Assembly: GCA_030522415.1 (NCBI GenBank)
Contig: CM060114.1
Coordinates: 22,797,304-22,861,303 of the forward strand
DNA length: 64,000 nucleotides
Direction: 5' to 3'
DNA from: Channallabes apus
Taxonomy: Eukaryota; Chordata; Actinopteri; Siluriformes; Clariidae
Shown here: piece after piece, positions 56,632-64,000 of the stretch
How the letters are laid out: each line of letters starts with the position of its first letter
Numbering within the stretch: position 1 is the first letter of the stretch
The notes under the pieces: model-generated
The model's input: only the letters and a program-made list of their open reading frames with translations
What the model was told of the DNA's origin: nothing
Database searches by the model: none
Position numbers and translations under genes: made by a program

Positions 56632-58247
56632 TGGTGTGAAAAACTATTTGCCCCCCTCCTGATTTCTTATTCTTTTGCATGTTTGTCACACAAAATGTTT
56701 CTGATCATCAAACACATTTAACTATTAGTCGAAGATAACACAAGTAAACACAAAATGCAGTTTTTAAATGAGGGGTTTTATTATTTAGGGAGAAAAAAAA
56801 TCCAAAGCTACTTGGCCCTGTGTGAAAAAGTAATTGCCCCCTGAACCTAATAACTGGTTGGGCCACCCTTAGCAGCAATAACTGCAATCAAGCGTTTGCG
56901 ATAACTTGCAACGAGTCTTTTACAGCGCTCTGGAGGAATTTTGGCCCACTCATCTTTGCAGAATTGTTGTAATTCAGCTTTATTTGAGGGTTTTCTAGCA
57001 TGAACCGCCTTTTTAAGGTCATGCCACAACATCTCAATAGGATTCAGGTCAGGACTTTGACTAGACCACTCCAAAGTCTTCATTTTGTTTTTCTTCAGCC
57101 ATTCAGAGGTGGATTTGCTGGTGTGTTTTGGGTCATTGTCCTGCTGCAGCACCCAAGATCGCTTCAGCTTGACTTGACGAACAGATGGCCGGACATTCTC
57201 CTTCAGGATTTTTTGGTAGACAGTAAAATTCATGGTTCCATCTATCACAGCAAGCCTTCCAGGTCCTGAAGCAGCAAAACAACCCCAGACCATCACACTA
57301 CCACCACCATATTTTACTGTTGGTATGATGTTCTTTTTCTGAAATGCTGTGTTACTTTTACGCCAGATGTAACAGGACACGCACCTTCCAAAAAGTTAAA
57401 CTTTTGTCTCGTCGGTCCACAAGGTATTTTCCCAAAAGTCTTGGCAATCATTGAGATGTTTTTTAGCAAAATTGAGACAAGCCTTAATGCTCTTTTTGCT
57501 TAAAAGTGGTTTGCGCCTTGGAAATCTGCCATGCAGGCCATTTTTGCCCAGTCTCTTTCTTATGGTGGAGTCGTGAACACTGACCTTAATTGAGGCAAGT
57601 GAGGCCTGCAGTTCTTTAGATGTTGTCCTGGGGTCTTTTGTGACCTCTCGGATGAGATGTCTCTGCGCTCTTGGGGTAATTTTGGTCGGCCGGCCACTCC
57701 TGGGAAGGTTCACCACTGTTCCATGTTTTTGCCATTTGTGGATAATGGCTCTCACTGTGGTTCGCTGGAGTCCCAAAGCTTTAGAAATGGCTTTATAACC
57801 TTTACCAGACTGATAGATCTCAATTACTTTTGTTCTCATTTGTTCCTGAATTTCTTTGGATCTTGGCATGATGTCTAGCTTTTGAGGTGCTTTTGGTCTA
57901 CTTCTCTGTGTCAGGTAGCTCCTATTTAAGTGATTTCTTGATTGAAACAGGTGTGGCAGTAATCAGGCCTGGGGGAGATTAAAGAAATTGAACTCAGGTG
58001 TGATAAACCACAGTTAAGTTATTTTTTAACAAGAGGGGCAATCACTTTTTCACACCGGGCCATGTAGATTTGGAGTTTTTTTTCTCCCTTCATAACGTAA
58101 ACCTTCATTTAAAAACTGCATTTTGTGTTCAATTATGTTATCTTTGACTAATAGTTAACGGTTTTTGATGATCAGAAACATTTAAGTGTGACAAACATGC
58201 AAAAGAATAAGAAATCAGGACGGGGCAAATAGTTTTTCACACCACTG
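56629..58247 (-). mobile_element. Tc1-like transposon, nearly intact
   Basis: TA at 56627-56628 and 58248-58249 flanks ends CAGTGGTGTGAAAAACTATT and its inverse. The inverted repeats extend roughly 150 bp with few mismatches. The 1619-bp element sits in a (TA)n array inside the Harbinger-like element and encodes a transposase on the minus strand. Confidence 0.93.
56847..57869 (-). pseudogene. Tc1 transposase, full length with a single nonsense codon
   Basis: ATG at 57869, end at 56847, 340 codons, the usual Tc1 length. Residues 1-110 form the paired-like DNA-binding domain (GKGYKAISKALGLQRTTVRA; SGRPTKITPR linker; SIKVSVHDSTIRKRLGK). The DDE catalytic acids are all present: D153 in LWTDETKV, D in LQQDNDPKHTS, E in SPDLNPIEMLW, with 34 residues between the last two (DD34E). 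GGSVMVWGCFAASGPG is intact. The only lesion seen is a TAA at 57398-57396, four codons after the first Asp, with the same frame on both sides. It cuts and pastes DNA at TA sites in the nucleus. As it stands only an N-terminal 157-residue product is possible. Confidence 0.93.
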
Positions 58248-58867
58248 TATATATTATGGCAAGCCGTATATATGCATGCAAGATACTTTTCTTTCCCCAC
58301 GTGAGTCAGTCCACGTCAGCGCTCTTTAACCAATCAGATGTGACCTCACCATTTCAACCAATCATAACCCGGCAGGAGCGCAGCCGTAATCCTGTTTACA
58401 TGAAATAAACCTGCTACCGAGCAGGTTCAAGCTTACGGACATGTTGCTATGACAACAAGTGCGAGATGAGCATCGGAGAACGAAACAATCCAAGATCAGG
58501 ACAAATCCACAACAATCAAATCCAGCTAACTGAGTTAGCGACGTACGAAGAACACCCCCTAGGAAGTATAAAAGAGGTAAACAAACGATGGCTTACCGCT
58601 CAGTCATTGAGTTCGGCCCATGTCAGCTCCAGTTGTCGTTTCAGCAAACCGTGAGTACTCACATGTTGGTTCCGTTTGTCTTTTGCTATTGTGTGTGTTA
58701 AATTTGTGTTTTTCCCTTACTCCGTTTTTGTGAGAGTCCTTAGACTAAATCGCGTGGCTATCCTGCCTACTCGCTTCTTTGCGCGTTTGGGTTTATCCTC
58801 CACGCTACATTGGGCTAACCGCTAAAGCTACATCTTCTGGTCACCTCAGGTTAGTCCATCTTGACAG

Positions 58868-58878
58868 AATGACTGAGC
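58868..58878 (+). promoter_or_regulatory. Predicted self-priming primer-binding site, copy 3
   Basis: AATGACTGAGC, one base after the LTR plus G, is the exact reverse complement of GCTCAGTCATT at 58598-58608 (and 63370-63380), which starts 31 nt below the TATA box. It includes the gag ATG (58869-58871). Confidence 0.72.
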
Positions 58879-59932
58879 CCTCCGCGGTAAACCCAGCGGA
58901 TTATGCGAGTCTCTGCGACGTTGTAGATCAGCATGCCGCGCTCATCAATCAGCTAACCGGGGATCTCGCTTCTCTCCGCCGCAAGGTCGCTGAGCTCCGG
59001 CGGGAGAATGCGGATCTCCGCGCAGCTGTTGATGGCGTCACTGCTCGATCGCACGCCGCGGAGGCCGCGGCGCCGCATCATCCCCCCTCTCCCCCCCCTT
59101 CTGATGTTTTTCTTTCTCTACCAGAGAAGTGGAATGGCACGGATGGGAAGTGCAGTGTATTTCTGACAGCTCTCGATCTGGTGTTTGAGTTTAATGCCAC
59201 CAAGTATTCCACCGATCGTCCACCGATCGCCTTCGCATTGCTCTTCTCGTCTCGTTGCTAAAAGGGCAGGCAGCTGAGTGGGCCACGGCAGTTCTACAAG
59301 CAGATACGGCCACCGCCCACTCATACAATGAGTTCACCCACCAACTCAGACTCACCTTCGAACACCCAGCGGGCGAGGTGGAGACCGACACCAGACTCTA
59401 TCACCTGAGGCAGGGAGGAATGCCCGTGAGCCGCTACACAGCGGAGTTTCGCACCCTTGCCGTTCAGACCACGTGGGGCGATGCAGCGCTCCGGACGTCC
59501 TACTACGAGGGCTTGGCTTCGCGAATAAAGGACGAACTAGCCGGGCGAGAGCTTCCTGCAACCCTGGAGGGCCTGATCCAACTCGCTCTTCGGATCGACC
59601 AGCGCCTTCTCTCTCGCCCGAGGCCAGCCCCTCGCACCCTGCCACCCGCACCCACCTTCACTGTCACCACTCCACGACCCGCACCCGCCTTCACCGTCAC
59701 CACTCCACGACCCGCAGACCCCGTCACCTACTCCACCCCTGGATATGTCGGTTCTCCACCTCCTGCCGTGGTTGACACAGGAGCCGGGGAACCCATGCAA
59801 CTAGGACGCGCCTCCTTGACCGCTGCAGAAAGGGAGAGACACTTCCGTGAAGGGCTCTGTGCCTATTGCGGGTCAGCCACACATCACAGGGCAACCTGTC
59901 CTCTCAGACCGGGAAACGCCCAGGCCCGGTGA
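58869..59932 (+). pseudogene. gag of gypsy copy 3 (frameshifted by an 11-bp duplication)
   Basis: Start ATG at 58869, in the position shared with copy 1. Coiled-coil-like N-terminus (ELRRENADLRAAVDG), proline-rich linker, capsid-like domain (CSVFLTALDLVFEFNATKYS), then a tandem duplication of TCCACCGATCG (59208-59218, 59219-59229) that shifts the frame. The rest is open from 59255: GQAAEWATAVLQ, HQLRLTFEHPAGEVETDTRL, and a CCHC knuckle [14 protein letters not shown], to a TGA at 59930-59932. Without the duplication the length would be about 350 codons, close to copy 1. Gag forms the cytoplasmic particle and binds RNA. Confidence 0.92.
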
Positions 59933-59954
59933 GAGGAGAGAGATACTCGCCGGG
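59911..59954 (+). promoter_or_regulatory. Predicted gag-pol -1 frameshift signal, copy 3
   Basis: Heptamer GGGAAAC at 59911-59917 in phase G GGA AAC, 7-nt spacer, 9-bp stem CCCGGTGAG (59925-59933) with CTCGCCGGG (59946-59954, one G-U pair) and a 12-nt loop. The gag stop (59930-59932) lies inside the stem. Slippage leads straight into the protease frame. Confidence 0.78.
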
Positions 59955-62900
59955 TCACCTTCGTCTCTCCGCCATCACCACCAACTCCTCCCGTCTCACG
60001 GTTCAGGTACACCTCCAGGTTGGCCACAAACGAGTCCGAAGTGCTGCATTCATCGACTCAGCAGGGGCAGCAGGTAACTTCATTGACTCCGCATATGCCA
60101 AAACCCTGGGGGTAAAACTCGAGGCGTTATCCCAGCCCGTTCGCATCACATCTGTCGACGGACGCCCCCTCTCCACCAGCCCAATCAGCACCCGAACCGA
60201 ACCCATCACCGTCTCCATCAACCAACACCATGAACAGTTAAAATTTTTCGTCACCTCCATCTCGTCACCACCCATCATCCTTGGTCATCCCTGGCTGCTC
60301 CAGCATGACCCCCTAATCTCCTGGACCCAGAACCGGATCCTCCAGTGGGGCGCGACCTGCAACGAACTATGCCTACGGGCAGCGGCTGGGACGTGCTCTA
60401 GGGAGTCCGAGGCTCCCGACGTTGACACCAACTCCATCCCCGAGCCGTATCGAGACCTAGCGGAGGTTTTCTGCAGACGACGAGTCACCCATCTTCCTCC
60501 TCATCGCCCATACGACCTCGCCATAGACCTCCAACCCGGTACGGTCCCACCCCGCGGCCATCTCTACTCACTCACACCCACCGAGACCCAGGTGATGGAG
60601 GAATATGTAAACAACGCCCTGCGCCAAGGCACCATCAGGCCCTCCTCCTCACCTGCCGCCACGGAGTTCTTCTTCGTGAAGAAGAGAGGCGGTGAACTTC
60701 GCCCTTGTGTCGACTATCGGGGGCTCAACAACCTCACCATCAAAAACCGACATCCTCTGCCTCTTACCAACTCAGCCCGGGACGCCCTCTCTGGCGCCAC
60801 CGTCTTTACGAACTTGGACCTCCGGAGCGCCTACAACTTGGTGCGCATCAGAGAGGGCGATGAGTGGAAGACGGCGTTCATCACCCCCACCGGACATTAT
60901 GAAACCCTCGTCATCCCATTCGGACTGTGCAATGCCCCCGCCGCATTCCAACACTTCATCAATGACGTCCTTCGGGACATGCTCGGTCGGTGGGCATTCG
61001 CTTACCTGGACGACATTCTAATTTATTCACGCACCATGGAAGAACACACACAGCACGTCAGGGCGGTTCTAAAGAGATTACTCACCCACCAACTGTACTG
61101 TAAGTTGGAAAAGTGCGCTTTTCACGAGCGCTCCACCGCGTTCCTGGGTTTTGTCATCTCGCCCTAGGGTGTGGCCATGAACCCGCAGAAGCTAGAGGTT
61201 GTGCGTCATTGGCCCCTACCCAAGACCCTCAAGCAGCTTCAACGGTTTCTCGGGTTTGCGAACTTTTATCGTCGCTTTATCCGGGACTACAGTACAGTTG
61301 CCGCCCCCCTAACCGCTCTGACCCGTCCCTCCTCTCTCCCTTTTCACCTCAACCCGGCAGCTGTCTCCGCTTTCCGATCACTTTGCCCCCGCTTCACCAC
61401 TGCACCGATTCTCCACCACCCAGATGCCAATAAACCATTCGTTGTAGAGGTGGATGCTTCAGATGTGGGCGCTGGAGCTATCCTCTCACAGCAAGGTCCA
61501 GACCAAAAACTACACCCATGTGGTTTTTTCTCCAGAAAATTTGACTCCACTCAGCAGCGATACGGGGTAGGGGACCGCGAACTGCTGGCCATAAAGTGGG
61601 CTCTGGAGGAGTGGCGTCACTGGCTCCAGGGCGTCAGTGAGCCATTCATAGTCTGGACGGACCACCAAAATCTAATCACCATCAGAACCATCAAACAGCT
61701 AAACCCACGACAGGCGCGGTGGGCATTATTCTTCGAGAACTATAACTTTCACCTCTCATACCGCCCGGGGTCCAAGAACACCAAAGCGGACGCCCTCTCC
61801 CGACAACTAGAGGTGGACCTCCCCCGGGCGGACCCCGCGCCTGTCCTCCCCTCTTCCAAGATCATCGCCCCCCTGCAACTGGACCTGGAAACGAGAGTGC
61901 ACCAGGCACGAGGTACAGAGACCGAACCGGCAGGTGTGCCACCTGGACGACTCTTCGTGCCTGAGGGGATGAGACCAGAGGTTCTCCACTGGGGACACTC
62001 CTCCCCAATTTCAGGCCATCCAGGCACCCGACGATCCCTCCAATTCCTCCAGCGAGACTTCTGGTGGCCGTCCATGACGAGGGACGTCCAAGAGTTCGTT
62101 CAGGCATGCCCAGTGTGCGCCAGGGCAAAAAACACCAACCAACCATCTCCAGGAGAACTGCAACCGCTCCCAGTCCCTCGACGGCCTTGGACGCACATTG
62201 CCGTTGACTTCATCACGGGGCTGCCGGCCTCCGAAGGAAAAGACACCATCCTCACGATCGTGGATCGGTTTTCTAAGACCGTGCACCTGGTGGCTCTCGC
62301 CGGACTCCCGTCAGCAAAGGAAACAGCAGAGCTGATTTTAGAGCACGTAGTCCGTCTGCATGGGTTCCCCAAGGATATCGTCTCGGACAGAGGGCCCCAG
62401 TTCACAGCCCGGTTCTGGAAGGCCTTCTGCCGTCTGATCGACTCCACCTGCAGTCTGTCCTCCGGATACCACCCACAGACGGTCAGACGGAGCGGACCAA
62501 CCAACAACTGGAGCGCTACCTGAGATGTTTCGTAGCGGACCGCCAGCGCTCCTGGGCACGCTACCTCATCTGGGCGGAACTATCACACAACCTCCACATC
62601 TCCTCTGCCACCAACCTAAGCCCATTTGAGGTATGCCACGGTTTCCAACCCTCCGTGTTCAACCACCCAGAGCCGGAGGTTGATGTACCGTCGACCCAAC
62701 AGTTGGTCCGCAGATGTCGGCAGCTCTGGATTACGACCAACCAGGCCATCCAACGTGCCAATGCCCGCTACACCCACCAACATCGCCGCCGACATCCTCC
62801 GGGACGACTATACCACGTAGGTGACAAGGTATGGCTTTCCACAAAGAACCTCCACCTCCACACCGAGTCAAAGAAGCTTTCCCCCAGATTCATCGGACCA

Positions 62901-63317
62901 TACCACATCACCCACAGAATTAACCCTGTCACCTACCGGCTCCAGCTGCCTGCGGCGCTCTGGATTCACCCAGTATTTCACCTATCCCAGTTCAAGCCCT
63001 TCATCACCTCACCCATGATTCCACCCACCCCCCCAGCTCCTCCTCCCCGGATCATCGACGGCGGTCCCGCCTACACCGTGCGCCGAATCCTTGACTCGCG
63101 CCCTTGGGGCAAAGGTACGCAATACCTGGTGGACTGGGAGGGCTATGGCCCCGAGGAGCAATCTTGGATCCCGGCCCGGTTCATTCTCGACCCTCAGCTA
63201 ATTCGGGACTACCGTCACAGGGTATCCTCCACCCCAGGACCGTCAGGAGCCAGTCCTGGACAGGGGGGTACTGTCATACACACTCAATCTGCGCCCGGCA
63301 CTAGGACCCGGAAGTAA
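59918..63317 (+). pseudogene. pol of gypsy copy 3 (protease, RT, RNase H, integrase, chromodomain)
   Basis: Protease: [12 protein letters not shown] near 60050, one residue longer than [11 protein letters not shown] in copies 1 and 2. [49 protein letters not shown] and the catalytic [11 protein letters not shown] (61003-61014). A TAG at 61165-61167 replaces a CAG. In the same frame RNase H follows (EVDASDVGAGAILSQ, DRELLAIKWALEEW, WTDHQNL), then integrase HHCC (HWGHSSPISGHPG ... CPVCARAK) and DFITGLP, SDRGPQF. A 4-bp deletion at 62480/62481 puts the catalytic Glu out of frame. 62525-63317 carries the DKVWLSTKNLH and FIGPYHITH modules and the chromodomain ([28 protein letters not shown]), running 46 bp into the LTR. 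Confidence 0.93.
63259..63271 (+). other. Polypurine tract of copy 3
   Basis: GGACAGGGGGGTAC directly precedes the 3' LTR; the same tract stands before the 3' LTR of copy 2. Confidence 0.75.
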
Positions 63318-63655
63318 GACGGGCGCAAAACCAGGAAGTATAAAAGAGGTAAACAAACGATGGCTTACCGCTCAGTCATTGAGTTCGGCCCATGTCAGCT
63401 CCAGTTGTCGTTTCAGCAAACCGTGAGTACTCACATGTTGGTTCCGTTTGTCTTTTGCTATTGTGTGTGTATCTACAGGACGCGGGTTAAATTTGTGTTT
63501 TTCCCTTACTCCGTTTTTGTGAGAGTCCTTAGACTAAATCGCGTGGCTATCCTGCCTACTCGCTTCTTTCCGCGTTTGGGTTTATCCTCCACGCTACATT
63601 GGGCTAACCGCTAAAGCTACGTCTTCTGGTCACCTCAGGTTAGTCCATCTTGACA
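63272..63655 (+). repeat. 3' LTR of gypsy copy 3
   Basis: 384 bp, TGTCATACAC...ATCTTGACA. TATAAA at 63339, predicted RNA start GCTCAGTCATT at 63370. It keeps 17 bp (from ATCTACAGG) that the 5' LTR has lost. Confidence 0.95.
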
Positions 63656-63660
63656 GCTTT

Positions 63661-64000
63661 AGTTTGGAGCCTATGGTCAGAGTAACATTTAGGGTATAGG
63701 TTCATGTTAATGTTTAAAGTTCTGATTAGACTAGAGTCAGCACAATTATTACTTTATCATACATTTAGGCTTTTCAATCAGATTTGGGTTTAGCCTCTAC
63801 AGCCAGAGTAATGTGTAAACTCTATACTCAAATTTGTAATAATGGAACCATAGCAGAATATAATTAGCTTCAATTTTAGAGCAATAGCTTATGTAAGGGA
63901 AATTGTTATTGTTGGATTTATACTCTTGTAAATCCTGAGAAAAGATTGTTAGGATTAGGTAGGATTAAGGAAAAGAGTAATTATTAGGTTTAGGCTCAGG
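63661..64000. other. Flanking AT-rich DNA, no gene seen
   Basis: Some TTTAGG/TTAGGTTTAGG-like text near the end, too irregular to call a telomeric repeat. Confidence 0.4.

Larger units (their letters stand above)
55811..58559. mobile_element. Harbinger-like non-autonomous DNA transposon in the LTR
   Basis: Inverse ends GGGGATATTCTTCGTACGT and, in inverse, GGGGTGTTCTTCGTACGT stand just inside CAG (55808-55810) and TAG (58560-58562), a 3-bp duplication with one transition. Terminal G-run, TTCTTCGTACG and a 3-bp duplication fit PIF/Harbinger-type elements; this class call is inference. Its own sequence is about 1.1 kb once the Tc1 element is removed. It holds (CA)n, (TCTA)n (56367-56412) and (TA)n (56577-56628) arrays and no transposase. 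Confidence 0.7.
55748..58866 (+). repeat. 5' LTR of copy 3, split by a nested transposon
   Basis: The first 63 bp (TGTCATACAC...AAAACCAG) and the remaining 304 bp (GAAGTATAAAAG...CTTGACA) match the uninterrupted 3' LTR end to end. TATAAA is at 58567; the predicted RNA start GCTCAGTCATT at 58598-58608. The insert removes the upstream LTR bases from the TATA box, which should weaken the promoter. Confidence 0.93.
55748..63655 (+). mobile_element. Ty3/gypsy chromovirus, copy 3 (best preserved), with nested inserts
   Basis: 5' LTR in two pieces (55748-55810 and 58563-58866), gag, pol, purine tract, 3' LTR 63272-63655. GCTTC (55743-55747) and GCTTT (63656-63660) make a 5-bp target duplication with one transition. 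Without the 2.75-kb nested insert the element is about 5.2 kb. The two LTRs differ by three substitutions and one 17-bp deletion over about 367 aligned bases, so it is young among the gypsy copies here. Lesions: 11-bp duplication in gag, an extra codon in the protease active site, one nonsense codon after RT, a 4-bp deletion in integrase. Confidence 0.95.

Noticed and set aside
63900..64000. Interstitial telomeric repeat
   Set aside because: TTAGG-like words are present but irregular, with no run of TTAGGG.

Overview
This 64 kb window looks like teleost fish genomic DNA, possibly an otophysan such as a catfish. The family hint is an impression from repeat types, not a test. Evidence: chromodomain-bearing Ty3/gypsy (sushi/Tf1-like) retrotransposons, several generations of Tc1/mariner elements, tRNA-derived SINEs with LINE-type tails, a CR1/L2-group LINE, and very many long (CA)n arrays in AT-rich DNA. 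I found no convincing host protein-coding gene, rRNA, bona fide tRNA or CRISPR. Every long open reading frame I could identify is a mobile-element gene or relic, or is an artefact of a simple repeat.

Layout. 1-1885: 3' half of a gypsy element (integrase, chromodomain, 3' LTR). 2036-5129: palindromic MITE arms around a minus-strand non-autonomous LTR element with an unusual repeat-rich ORF. 5.1-11.6 kb: AT-rich, one Tc1 relic and small repeats. 11634-15099: minus-strand gypsy copy (copy 1) inserted in a CA array. 15.1-30.7 kb: microsatellites, MITEs, Tc1/mariner relics, a solo LTR (20694-21317) and a 1.9 kb DNA transposon with exon-like sequence. 30.7-36.7 kb: two decayed gypsy elements and a local duplication. 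38.2-45.5 kb: a minus-strand LINE split by gypsy copy 2 (38466-43837), itself split by a solo LTR. 45.6-47.2 kb: old gypsy remains. 49.7-52.9 kb: a Tc1-like element carrying two SINEs, then a 1.1 kb MITE. 55748-63655: gypsy copy 3, the best preserved; its 5' LTR carries a Harbinger-like element, which carries a near-intact Tc1 transposon.

How the parts work together. Gypsy copies 1, 2 and 3 share one plan: LTR, gag with a CCHC knuckle, a predicted -1 frameshift signal (slippery heptamer, 7-nt spacer, 9-bp stem, 12-nt loop), then protease, reverse transcriptase, RNase H, integrase and chromodomain. Just after the 5' LTR is an 11-nt site, overlapping the gag start codon, that is the exact reverse complement of the predicted RNA 5' end about 30 nt below the LTR TATA box. 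This is the self-priming arrangement known from Tf1. The unrelated non-autonomous element at 2.5-4.3 kb has the same arrangement with a different, co-varying 10-nt pair, suggesting it is copied by the same kind of machinery. All gypsy and transposase genes seen whole carry at least one inactivating lesion.
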